A model generated the notes under the pieces. That model saw nothing but the letters and a program-made list of their open reading frames with translations. It was not told the origin of the DNA and ran no database searches. From JALZDI01 sp965653225 (GTDB lineage Bacteria > Actinomycetota > Actinomycetes > Propionibacteriales > Nocardioidaceae): 11,957 nucleotides of DNA. The position numbers were made by a program, and so were the translations under genes. Where the stretch lies: the NCBI GenBank assembly GCA_965653225.1, contig CBFGZI010000115.1, positions 1 to 11,957 of the forward strand, read 5' to 3'. Below are positions 1-9,160 of the stretch, piece after piece (positions within the stretch are counted from its first letter, which is position 1; each line of letters begins with the position of its first letter).

Positions 1-969
1 GAGCTGTCGCGCACCACCGGCGCGCGGCTGGCCTGGGTGCCGCGGCGCGCGGGTGAGCGCGGTGCGCTCGCGGCCGGCTGCCTGCCCGGGATGCTGCCCG
101 GTGGCCGTCCGGTCGCGGACGCGTCCGCGCGGGTCGACGTCGCCGCGGCCTGGGGTGTCGACACGGTCCCGTCGCGGCCGGGTCGCAGCACCGACGAGAT
201 GCTGGCCGCTGCGGCCGCGGGCGACATCGGCGCCTTCGTGGTCGGTGGCGTCGAGCTCGCCGACCTCGCCGACCCGCACGCGGCGCACGCGGCCTTGGCC
301 GCCGTGCCGTTCCTGGTCAGCCTGGAGGTCCGGGCCAGCGAGGTCACCGAGCTCGCAGACGTGGTGTTCCCGGTTGCTCCGGTGTCGGAGCGCGCGGGCT
401 CGTTCGTCGACTGGGAGGGCCGGGTCAGGCCGTTCACCAATGTGCTCCGTACACCCGGCGTGCTGCCCGACGTGCGTGTTCTCGCCGGCATCGCCGAGGA
501 GCTGGGCGGCCCCACTCTCGGCTTCCGCACCGTCGAGCAGGCGCGCGCGGAGATGACCGAGCTCGGGCCGTGGGACGGTGAGCGCCCGGTCAAGCCCACC
601 GTTCCGCCGGCCGGCGCCCGTACCGCGGGGGAGGGGCAGGCGGTGCTGGCCACCTGGCGGCACCTGGTCGACGACGGACGCCTCCAGGACGGCGAGCCCT
701 ACCTCAAGGCGACCGGCCCGGTCGCGGTGGCACGCGTGTCCGCGCGCACGGCCGCGGCGGTCGGCGTGCCCGACGGTGCCGAGGTCACGCTGTCCACCGA
801 ACGCGGCCGGGTCAGCTTCCCCGCAGTCGTCACGGACATGCCCGACGGCGTCGTGTGGGTGCCGCAGAACTCCAGCGGAGTCTCGCTCAACCGCGACCTC
901 GGCGCGCTCGCCGGTGACGTGGTGCGCATCCATGCCAACGCTGCCAGCCAGGGAGGTGCGACGGCATGA
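1..969 (+). CDS. nuoG: NADH-quinone oxidoreductase subunit G, C-terminal part (5' end outside window)
   Basis: The reading frame is open from base 1 and shows the last 322 residues of what is normally a protein of roughly 800 residues. NuoG is a peripheral-arm subunit of complex I. Its N-terminal iron-sulfur domains lie upstream and are not visible here. What is visible is the end of the molybdopterin-oxidoreductase-like domain, which carries no cofactor in complex I: the segment around RAGERGALAAG, and ERAGSFVDWEGR, which matches the family's conserved E-G-(T/S)-F-x-(N/D)-x-E-G-R stretch. A C-terminal molybdopterin-dinucleotide-binding-like beta domain covers about the last 90 residues, with VGVPDGAEVTLSTERG and VWVPQNSSG. 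The TGA stop overlaps the nuoH ATG as ATGA. The order before nuoHIJKLMN supports the call. The true start cannot be seen. Confidence 0.95.
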   Translation, partial: ELSRTTGARLAWVPRRAGERGALAAGCLPGMLPGGRPVADASARVDVAAAWGVDTVPSRPGRSTDEMLAAAAAGDIGAFVVGGVELADLADPHAAHAALAAVPFLVSLEVRASEVTELADVVFPVAPVSERAGSFVDWEGRVRPFTNVLRTPGVLPDVRVLAGIAEELGGPTLGFRTVEQARAEMTELGPWDGERPVKPTVPPAGARTAGEGQAVLATWRHLVDDGRLQDGEPYLKATGPVAVARVSARTAAAVGVPDGAEVTLSTERGRVSFPAVVTDMPDGVVWVPQNSSGVSLNRDLGALAGDVVRIHANAASQGGATA

Positions 970-2291
970 CCGGCGTCCATCAGTGGACGGTGCTCGCACA
1001 GGGCACCTCCGGGGGCGACAACCTCAGCGCCTTCGGGCAGGACCCGGCCTGGCTGTGGATCCTCAAGTCGGTGCTGATCTTCGCGCTGCTGGTGGTGCTC
1101 ACGCTGTTCAACATCTGGTTCGAGCGGCGGGTCGTGGCGCGCATGCAGCACCGCGTCGGGCCCAACGTGTGGGGCCCGTTCGGGCTGCTGCAGTCGCTGG
1201 CCGACGGCGTGAAGCTGGCGCTGAAGGAGGACATCATCCCCAAGGCCGCCGACCGCGCGGTCTACGTCCTCGCGCCGGTCATCTCCACCACCACCGCGTT
1301 CGCGGCGTTCGCGGTCATCCCGTTCGGCCCGGTCGTCACCGTGCCGTTCACCGACATCCAGACACCCCTGCAGCTGACCGACCTGCCGGTCGGGATCCTG
1401 TTCGTGCTCGCGCTGTCCTCGGTCGGCATCTACGGCATCGTGCTCGGCGGCTGGTCGTCCGGCTCGACCTACGCACTGCTCGGCGGCCTGCGGTCGTCGG
1501 CGCAGATGATCTCCTACGAGGTCGCGCTCGGCCTGTCGTTCGTGGCGGTGTTCCTGTACGCCGGCTCGCTGTCGACCTCGGAGATCGTCACCGCGCAGGA
1601 ACGGCTGTGGTTCGGAATCATCCTGATCCCGTCGTTCGTGATCTTCATCGTCTCGATGGTCGGCGAGACCAACCGTGCGCCGTTCGACCTTCCCGAGGCA
1701 GAGGGCGAGCTCGTCGGCGGGTTCCACACCGAGTACTCGTCGCTGAAGTTCGCGCTGTTCTTCCTCGCCGAGTACGTCAACATGGTCACGGTCTCCGCGG
1801 TGGCGACGACGATGTTCCTCGGCGGGTGGCAGGCGCCGTGGCCGCTGGGCGGCCCGATCTGGGCGGGCGCCAACGAGGGCTTCTGGCCGGTGCTGTGGTT
1901 CATCGGCAAGATCCTGGTCTTCATGTTCATGTTCATCTGGCTGCGCGGGACGCTGCCGCGGATGCGCTACGACCAGTTCATGAAGTTCGGCTGGAAGGTT
2001 CTCATCCCGGTGTCACTGGTCTGGATCGTCGCGGTCGCCGCCATCCGGTCCGTCACGCTGTCCGGCGGGTTCGACCGCCGCTACCTGATCGCCGCCGCCG
2101 TGGTGGCGCTGGTGCTTTTCGTCGCGCTGTCCCTGATCGGCGAGCGAAGGGCGCCTGAGAAGGAGCAGGAGGCGGAGGAGGAGTTCGACCCCTTCGCCGG
2201 CGGCTACCCGGTGCCGCCGATGCCGGGCCAGCGGTTGCCCGGCGAGGAGCCGACGGTCTCCACCGTGAACGAGGAGGATGCGCGTGCCTAG
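966..2291 (+). CDS. nuoH: NADH-quinone oxidoreductase subunit H (ND1-like, quinone-site membrane subunit)
   Basis: NuoH (441 residues) is the membrane subunit at the junction with the peripheral arm. It forms the quinone chamber and the start of the coupling path. Family signatures are clear: RVGPNVWGPFGLLQSLADG (about 63-81) after the first membrane helix, GETNRAPFDLPEAEGELVGG (about 233-252) with its run of conserved acidic residues, and RGTLPRMRYDQ (327-337) before the eighth helix. The start is an ATG overlapping the nuoG stop, with GGGAGG at 951-956, 9 nt upstream. The E. coli protein is about 325 residues. The excess here is C-terminal: an extra hydrophobic helix at about 373-391, followed by an acidic, proline-rich tail (EKEQEAEEEFDPF and onward). 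Longer NuoH proteins are known in actinobacteria, so this is probably a lineage trait. The end overlaps nuoI by 8 nt. Confidence 0.97.
   Translation: MTGVHQWTVLAQGTSGGDNLSAFGQDPAWLWILKSVLIFALLVVLTLFNIWFERRVVARMQHRVGPNVWGPFGLLQSLADGVKLALKEDIIPKAADRAVYVLAPVISTTTAFAAFAVIPFGPVVTVPFTDIQTPLQLTDLPVGILFVLALSSVGIYGIVLGGWSSGSTYALLGGLRSSAQMISYEVALGLSFVAVFLYAGSLSTSEIVTAQERLWFGIILIPSFVIFIVSMVGETNRAPFDLPEAEGELVGGFHTEYSSLKFALFFLAEYVNMVTVSAVATTMFLGGWQAPWPLGGPIWAGANEGFWPVLWFIGKILVFMFMFIWLRGTLPRMRYDQFMKFGWKVLIPVSLVWIVAVAAIRSVTLSGGFDRRYLIAAAVVALVLFVALSLIGERRAPEKEQEAEEEFDPFAGGYPVPPMPGQRLPGEEPTVSTVNEEDARA
2271..2277 (+). promoter_or_regulatory. Ribosome binding site that decides the nuoI start
   Basis: GAGGAGG lies inside the last codons of nuoH. 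It directly abuts the in-frame ATG at 2278 (spacing 0) but sits 6 nt before the in-frame GTG at 2284, which is ideal spacing. This favours GTG 2284 as the start of nuoI. Confidence 0.75.
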
Positions 2292-2841
2292 CCTCAGGGA
2301 GCAGTTCTGGGACCCGGTCGCGGGGTTCGGGGTCACCTTCCGCACCATGTTCAAGAAGGTGGTCACCGAGCAGTACCCCTTCGAGAAGAAGCCCACCGCA
2401 CCGCGGTTCCACGGCCGGCACCAGCTCAACCGCTGGCCCGACGGGCTGGAGAAGTGCATCGGCTGCGAGCTGTGTGCGTGGGCGTGCCCGGCCGACGCGA
2501 TCTACGTCGAGGGCGCCGACAACACCCAGGGCGACCGGTTCTCGCCGGGTGAGCGCTACGGACGCGTCTACCAGATCAACTACCTGCGCTGCATCCTGTG
2601 CGGACTGTGCATCGAGGCGTGCCCGACGCGCGCGCTGACGATGACCAACGAGTACGAGCTCGCCGACGACAACCGCGAGGACCTGATCTACGAGAAGCAG
2701 GACCTGCTCGCACCGCTGCTGCCCGGCATGGAGAAGCCCCCGCACCCGATGCGTCTCGGCGACGACGAGAAGGCCTACTACCTCGGTGGCCTGCAGGACG
2801 TGGCCGGCGAGCAGGCCGCGACACCGGAGGGAAGCAAGTGA
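2284..2841 (+). CDS. nuoI: NADH-quinone oxidoreductase subunit I (2x[4Fe-4S] ferredoxin-like)
   Basis: NuoI (185 residues from the GTG used here) carries the two 4Fe-4S clusters, N6a and N6b, that pass electrons towards the terminal cluster next to the quinone. Both binding motifs are intact: C58-x2-C61-x2-C64-x3-C68-P in CIGCELCAWACP, and C103-x2-C106-x2-C109-x3-C113-P in CILCGLCIEACP. The N-terminal amphipathic helix region (LREQFWDPVAGFGVTFRTMF) anchors it to the membrane arm. I chose GTG 2284 over ATG 2278, which is 2 codons longer, because only the GTG is properly spaced from the Shine-Dalgarno sequence. The C-terminal extension after about residue 125 is typical of the longer bacterial forms. 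It overlaps nuoH by 8 nt, and its TGA overlaps the nuoJ GTG as GTGA. Confidence 0.96.
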   Translation: MPSLREQFWDPVAGFGVTFRTMFKKVVTEQYPFEKKPTAPRFHGRHQLNRWPDGLEKCIGCELCAWACPADAIYVEGADNTQGDRFSPGERYGRVYQINYLRCILCGLCIEACPTRALTMTNEYELADDNREDLIYEKQDLLAPLLPGMEKPPHPMRLGDDEKAYYLGGLQDVAGEQAATPEGSK

Positions 2842-3692
2842 TCGCCTTCTGGATCCTCGCGCCGATCATGGTGCTCGCCGGGCTCGGCATGGTGCTGGTG
2901 CGCAAGGCTGTGCACTCCGCGATGATGCTGGCCGTGGTGATGATCTCGCTGGCGGTGCTGTACGCCGTCCAGGACGCGCCGTTCCTGTTCGCGGTGCAGA
3001 TCATCGTCTACACCGGCGCCATCCTCATGCTGTTCCTGTTCGTGCTGATGCTGGTCGGCGTCGACGCCAGCGACTCGCTGGTCGAGACCCTGAAGGGCCA
3101 GCGGCTGCTCGCGCTGCTCGTCGGTGCCGGCCTGGGTCTGCTGCTCTCCGTCGGCACGGCGCAGGCCATCATCGGCCCGGTCGTGGGGCTGTCGAACGCC
3201 CAGCCCGACGGCAACGTGCCCGCGCTGGCGGCACTGCTGTTCAGCAAGTACGTGTTCGCGTTCGAGGTCACCAGCGCCCTGCTGATCACCGCGGCCCTCG
3301 GCGCGATGGTGCTGGCGCACCGCGAGCGGCTGACCCCCAAGGTCACCCAGCGCGAACGCGCCGAGCAGCGCCTGCGCGACTACGCCTCCTCGGGCAAGCA
3401 CCTCGGTCCGCTGCCTGCGCCCGGCGTCTACGCCCGGCACAACGCCGTGGACACTCCCGCGCTGCTGCCCGACGGAACCACGTCGGAGATATCGGTGTCG
3501 CGGTCGCTGAAGACCCGCGGCGCCATCCGCTCGGCGCCGATGTTCGCCGGCGCCATCGACGAGGCCCTGCGCAGCATCGACCCCGCGCACGGTGGCGCGG
3601 GGCAGGCGCCCAGTGAAGGCAAGAGCTACCCCGGCACGGGTGAGCAACCCGACCCGGGCGCCGACACGATCGGAGACATGCATGAGCGCTGA
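2838..3692 (+). CDS. nuoJ: NADH-quinone oxidoreductase subunit J (ND6-like membrane subunit)
   Basis: NuoJ (284 residues) is a membrane-arm subunit between NuoH and NuoK. Its third helix undergoes conformational change during coupling. The conserved helix is seen as QIIVYTGAILMLFLFVLMLVG (about 54-74; the Y-x-G-A core is the family signature). Further membrane helices lie at about 1-20, 27-45, 90-112 and 138-160. The start is GTG 2838 in a GTGA overlap with the nuoI stop, with GGAGG at 2826-2830, 7 nt upstream. About 120 residues follow the last helix (161-284). They are hydrophilic, start basic (HRERLTPKVTQRERAEQRLR) and end Gly/Pro-rich. E. coli NuoJ (about 184 residues) lacks them, but long NuoJ tails are known in actinobacteria. 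The function of the tail is unknown. It overlaps nuoK by 11 nt. Confidence 0.95.
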   Translation: MIAFWILAPIMVLAGLGMVLVRKAVHSAMMLAVVMISLAVLYAVQDAPFLFAVQIIVYTGAILMLFLFVLMLVGVDASDSLVETLKGQRLLALLVGAGLGLLLSVGTAQAIIGPVVGLSNAQPDGNVPALAALLFSKYVFAFEVTSALLITAALGAMVLAHRERLTPKVTQRERAEQRLRDYASSGKHLGPLPAPGVYARHNAVDTPALLPDGTTSEISVSRSLKTRGAIRSAPMFAGAIDEALRSIDPAHGGAGQAPSEGKSYPGTGEQPDPGADTIGDMHER

Positions 3693-3981
3693 ACCGTTCC
3701 TGGTGCTGTCGGGCCTGCTGTTCACCATCGGCGCGTTCGGCGTGCTCGTGCGCCGTAACGCCATCGTCGTGTTCATGTGCGTGGAGCTGATGCTCAACGC
3801 CACCAACCTGGCGTTCGTCACGTTCGCGCGCCAGCACGGCAACCTCGACGGGCAGATCGCGGCGTTCTTCGTCATGGTCGTGGCCGCCGCCGAGGTCGTG
3901 GTCGGCCTTGCCATCATCGTGACGATCTTCCGCACCCGCCGCTCGGCCTCCGTCGACGACGCGAGCCTGCTGAAGTACTGA
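3682..3981 (+). CDS. nuoK: NADH-quinone oxidoreductase subunit K (ND4L-like)
   Basis: NuoK is a small three-helix membrane subunit, 99 residues here, which is the normal family length. It forms part of the proton path between the quinone module and the antiporter-like subunits. The two essential membrane glutamates are present: E35 in FMCVELMLNATN and E71 in VVAAAEVVVGLAI, matching E. coli E36 and E72. The start is ATG 3682, 5 nt after GGAGA (3672-3676). A longer in-frame reading to 3592 would add a hydrophilic Arg-rich leader encoded inside the nuoJ tail, which is not seen in the family, so I rejected it. The gene starts inside nuoJ (11-nt overlap) and its stop is 14 nt before nuoL. Confidence 0.97.
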   Translation: MSAEPFLVLSGLLFTIGAFGVLVRRNAIVVFMCVELMLNATNLAFVTFARQHGNLDGQIAAFFVMVVAAAEVVVGLAIIVTIFRTRRSASVDDASLLKY

Positions 3982-3995
3982 GGAGCGCGACCAAC

Positions 3996-5953
<1,958 letters not shown>

Positions 5954-5957
<4 letters not shown>

Positions 5958-5992
5958 GCTACTCGCAGCATCTCGATGAGGAGGCGTCGTGA
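5954..5992 (+). other. 12-codon mini-ORF exactly bridging nuoL and nuoM (possible coupling cistron)
   Basis: An ATG overlapping the nuoL stop (ATGA) opens a frame reading MSYSQHLDEEAS. It ends at a TGA overlapping the nuoM GTG (GTGA). No clear Shine-Dalgarno precedes it, so translation would depend on coupling to nuoL. The nuoM Shine-Dalgarno lies inside it. It may be chance, or a coupling relay that keeps ribosomes on the message across the widest gap in the nuo genes. No peptide function is claimed. Confidence 0.2.
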
Positions 5993-7518
5993 CGTTCCCG
6001 TGGTTGACCGTGCTCGGCGCCCTGCCGCTGGTCGGCGGCCTGGTCGTGGCGCTGCTGCCTGGCCGGGGGTCGTTGCACAAGACCGTGTCGCTGGCGGTGT
6101 CGCTGGTCGTCCTCGCGCTCACGGTCGTGCTCGCGCTGCAGTTCAACCCGACCGGGGGCATGCAGTTCGTCGAGGAGGCCGAGTGGATCTCGGCCTTCGG
6201 TGCGCACTACGCGCTGGGGCTCAACGGCATCGGCCTGCTGATGATCCTGCTGACGGCGATCCTCACGCCGGTGGTGATCCTCGCGTCGTGGAACGACGCC
6301 GAGGGCGGCCGGTGGAGCGTGCGCTCCTTCTTCGCCTGGATGCTGGTGCTCGAAGGGCTGTCGATCGGTGTCTTCGCCGCGACCGACGTGTTCCTGTTCT
6401 ACGTGCTGTTCGAGGCCACGCTGGTGCCGATCTACTTCCTGATCGGCGGGTTCGGCGGCGCACGACGCTCCTACGCGGCGACCAAGTTCCTGATCTACAG
6501 CCTGTTCGGCGGGCTGCTGATGCTGGCTTCGGTGATCGGCCTCTACTCCGTCTCCTCCGCTACCGCTGCCGGACCGAGCTACCTGCTGTCCGACCTGAGC
6601 AACCTCACCATGAGCACGACCACCGAACGGTGGCTGTTCCTCGGCTTCTTCATCGCGTTCGCGATCAAGGCGCCCATGTGGCCGGTGCACACGTGGCTGC
6701 CCGACGCGGCGAGTGAGGGCACGCCCGGCACGTCCGTGCTGCTGGTGAGCGTGCTCGACAAGATCGGCACCTTCGGGATGCTCCGGTTCTGCCTGGGCAT
6801 CTTCCCGGAGGCCTCGCAGTGGGCCACGCCGGTCGTGGTGGTGCTGGCGGTGTTCAGCGTGCTGTACGGCGCGCTGCTCGCGATCGCGCAGAACGACATC
6901 CGGCGCCTGATCGCGTACACCTCGATCTCGCACTTCGGCTTCATCGTGCTGGGCATCTTCGTGCTCAACAGCCAGAGCCAGGCGGGCTCGACGCTGTACA
7001 TGTTCAACCACGGGCTCTCCACGGCGGCGCTGTTCCTGGTCACCGGCTTCCTCATCAGCCGGCACGGCACCAAGCGCATCAGCGACTTCGGCGGCGTGGA
7101 GAAGCACGCCCCGGTGCTGGCGGGACTCTTCCTGGTCGCGGGGCTGTCGAGCCTCTCGCTGCCGGGGCTGTCGCCGTTCGTCAGCGAGTTCCTGGTGCTG
7201 GCCGGCACGTTCACGTCGACGATCCCGGCGGCGGTGTTCGCGACGTTCGGCATCGTGCTGGCCGCGATCTACATCCTGCTGATGTACCAGCGCACGATGA
7301 CCGGGCCGCCGCGTCCGGGGCTGGTGGCCACGCCGGACCTGAACCTGCGCGAGGTGGTGGCGCTCGCCCCGCTGATGCTGCTGCTGCTCGTGCTCGGGTT
7401 CTTTCCCAAGCCTGCCCTCGACGTGATCAACCCGGGCGTGCAGGCGACGCTCAACCACGTCGGTGTGACCGACCCGCAGCCCGCCGTACCCGCTTCCGCC
7501 CAGGCCGAAGGGAACTGA
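5989..7518 (+). CDS. nuoM: NADH-quinone oxidoreductase subunit M (ND4-like proton pump)
   Basis: NuoM (509 residues, the same length as in E. coli) is the middle antiporter-like proton pump. Key residues are visible: E142 in LFEATLVPIYFLIGG, K227 in FAIKAPMWPVHTWLPDA, H234, K258 in SVLDKIGTFGMLR, H340 in FNHGLSTAALFL, and E400 in GLSPFVSEFLVLAG. The loop that reads EAPTAGSV in proteobacteria is EGTPGTSV here, an actinobacterial variant as far as I recall. The start is GTG 5989 with AGGAGG at 5979-5984, 4 nt upstream. About fourteen hydrophobic segments run the whole length. The C-terminus ends in a short Ala/Pro-rich tail. It sits 31 nt after nuoL and 3 nt before nuoN. Confidence 0.97.
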   Translation: MTFPWLTVLGALPLVGGLVVALLPGRGSLHKTVSLAVSLVVLALTVVLALQFNPTGGMQFVEEAEWISAFGAHYALGLNGIGLLMILLTAILTPVVILASWNDAEGGRWSVRSFFAWMLVLEGLSIGVFAATDVFLFYVLFEATLVPIYFLIGGFGGARRSYAATKFLIYSLFGGLLMLASVIGLYSVSSATAAGPSYLLSDLSNLTMSTTTERWLFLGFFIAFAIKAPMWPVHTWLPDAASEGTPGTSVLLVSVLDKIGTFGMLRFCLGIFPEASQWATPVVVVLAVFSVLYGALLAIAQNDIRRLIAYTSISHFGFIVLGIFVLNSQSQAGSTLYMFNHGLSTAALFLVTGFLISRHGTKRISDFGGVEKHAPVLAGLFLVAGLSSLSLPGLSPFVSEFLVLAGTFTSTIPAAVFATFGIVLAAIYILLMYQRTMTGPPRPGLVATPDLNLREVVALAPLMLLLLVLGFFPKPALDVINPGVQATLNHVGVTDPQPAVPASAQAEGN

Positions 7519-7521
7519 CCG

Positions 7522-9138
7522 GTGACGTTCCACGCGACCACCGACCTCGCGCAGCAGATCCAGGCGCCGTCGATCGAGTACGGCCAGCTCTCCCCGATGC
7601 TGGTGGTGTTCGGCGTCGCCCTGGTCGGCGTGCTGGTCGAGGCCTTCGCGTCCCGGCGGCTGCGCTACCCGCTGCAGACCGTGCTGGCCGCACTCGGGCT
7701 GGTCGGCGCGTTCGTCGCGACCATCCTGGTGGCCACCGGCCTGGAGCCGACCCGGGACGCGCTCGGTCGCGGCGACATCGCCGCCGAGGGTGCCGTTGCG
7801 GTGGACGGGCCGACGGTCTTCATCTGGGGCGCCCTGGTACTGATGGCGCTGGTGAGCGTCGGCATGATGGCCGAGCGCCGCCTCGAGGGAGGCGTCTCCG
7901 CCTTCGCCGGCCAGGCCGCCGCGCTGCCCGGCACCGAGGCCGAGCGCGAGGCCTCGACCCGCGGCCTCGAGCACACCGAGGTCTATCCGCTGATGCTGTT
8001 CGCCGTCGGCGGGATGATGCTGTTCCCGGCGTCGAACGACCTGCTGACGATGTTCGTGGCGCTGGAGGTGCTCTCGCTGCCGCTGTACCTGCTGTGCGGT
8101 CTGGCCCGTCGCCGGCGGCTGCTCAGCCAGGAGGCGGCGATGAAGTACTTCCTGCTCGGGGCGTTCTCCTCGGCGTTCTTCCTGTACGGCATCGCGCTCA
8201 CCTACGGCTTCTCGGGCTCGTTCAACCTCGCCGGCATCGACACGGCGGTGGCGACCCAGGTGGCCGGCAACAAGCTGCTGCTGGCCGGCATCGGGCTGAT
8301 GGCGGTCGGGCTGCTGTTCAAGATCGGCGCCGCGCCCTTCCACTCCTGGACTCCCGACGTCTACCAGGGCGCGCCGACGCCCATCACCGGGTTCATGGCA
8401 GCGTGCACCAAGATCGCCGCGTTCGGCGCGCTGCTGCGGGTGTTCTACGTCGCGTTCGGCGGTGCCCGCTGGGACTGGCTGCCGATGATGTGGATCATCG
8501 CCGTGCTCACGATGGGTGTCGGGTCGGTGGTGCTGCTGACCCAGACCGACGTGAAGCGGATGCTGGCGTACTCCTCGATCGCGCACGCCGGCTTCATCCT
8601 CACCGGCATGATGGGCGTGCAGACGGTGACCCAGGGCGGCACCAACATCAACAGCATGACCGCCGTGTTGTTCTACCTGGTGGCGTACGGCTTCGCCACG
8701 CTCGGCGCGTTCGCCGTCGTCACGGTCGTGCGCGACTCGTCGGGCGAGTCCACGCACCTGTCCCGCTGGGCCGGCCTGGGCAAGCGGTCGCCGGTGGTGG
8801 CCGGGGTGTTCGCGCTGTTCATGCTGGCGTTCCTGGGGCTGCCGATGACCAGCGGGTTCACCGGCAAGTGGGCCGTGTTCACGGCCGCCTGGACCAGCGG
8901 CTTCCAGTGGCTGGTGGTCATCGCGGTGCTGTTCAGCGTCGTGACCGCGTTCGTCTACGTCCGGGTGATCGTGCTGATGTTCTTCTCCGACCCCGTCGGC
9001 GAGGGTCCGACGGTCTCGATGCCCAGTGCCCTGACGTTCACGGTGATCGCGGTCGGTGCCGTGGTGACAGTCTTCCTGGGCGTACTGCCCGACCCGGTGC
9101 TCGACCTCGCCCACAATGCGGGGATATTCCTTCGCTGA
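7522..9138 (+). CDS. nuoN: NADH-quinone oxidoreductase subunit N (ND2-like proton pump)
   Basis: NuoN (538 residues) is the proximal antiporter-like proton pump. Channel residues are visible: E182 in FVALEVLSLPLYLLCG, K267 in FKIGAAPFHSWTPDVYQGAP, K297 in ACTKIAAFGALLR, K345 in TDVKRMLAYSSIAHAGF, and K449 in TSGFTGKWAVF. The start is GTG 7522, 3 nt after the nuoM stop. A weak AAGGGA at 7508-7513, 8 nt upstream, suggests dependence on coupling to nuoM. The protein is about 50 residues longer than E. coli NuoN. Part of the excess is a hydrophilic Ala/Glu-rich stretch at about 117-152, between membrane helices and before the channel glutamate. The N-terminus has about 22 polar residues before the first helix. 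It is the last nuo gene. Confidence 0.97.
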   Translation: MTFHATTDLAQQIQAPSIEYGQLSPMLVVFGVALVGVLVEAFASRRLRYPLQTVLAALGLVGAFVATILVATGLEPTRDALGRGDIAAEGAVAVDGPTVFIWGALVLMALVSVGMMAERRLEGGVSAFAGQAAALPGTEAEREASTRGLEHTEVYPLMLFAVGGMMLFPASNDLLTMFVALEVLSLPLYLLCGLARRRRLLSQEAAMKYFLLGAFSSAFFLYGIALTYGFSGSFNLAGIDTAVATQVAGNKLLLAGIGLMAVGLLFKIGAAPFHSWTPDVYQGAPTPITGFMAACTKIAAFGALLRVFYVAFGGARWDWLPMMWIIAVLTMGVGSVVLLTQTDVKRMLAYSSIAHAGFILTGMMGVQTVTQGGTNINSMTAVLFYLVAYGFATLGAFAVVTVVRDSSGESTHLSRWAGLGKRSPVVAGVFALFMLAFLGLPMTSGFTGKWAVFTAAWTSGFQWLVVIAVLFSVVTAFVYVRVIVLMFFSDPVGEGPTVSMPSALTFTVIAVGAVVTVFLGVLPDPVLDLAHNAGIFLR

Positions 9139-9160
9139 CCCCTGTCGACCAGGAGCCATC

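Noticed and set aside
53..556. Alternative frames overlapping nuoG, nuoH and nuoJ on the plus strand
   Set aside because: They are Arg/Ser/Pro-rich out-of-frame readings of well-supported nuo genes.
3592..3681. A longer N-terminus for NuoK
   Set aside because: It would add 30 Arg/Pro-rich residues encoded within the nuoJ tail. NuoK proteins are about 100 residues, and ATG 3682 has a good Shine-Dalgarno.
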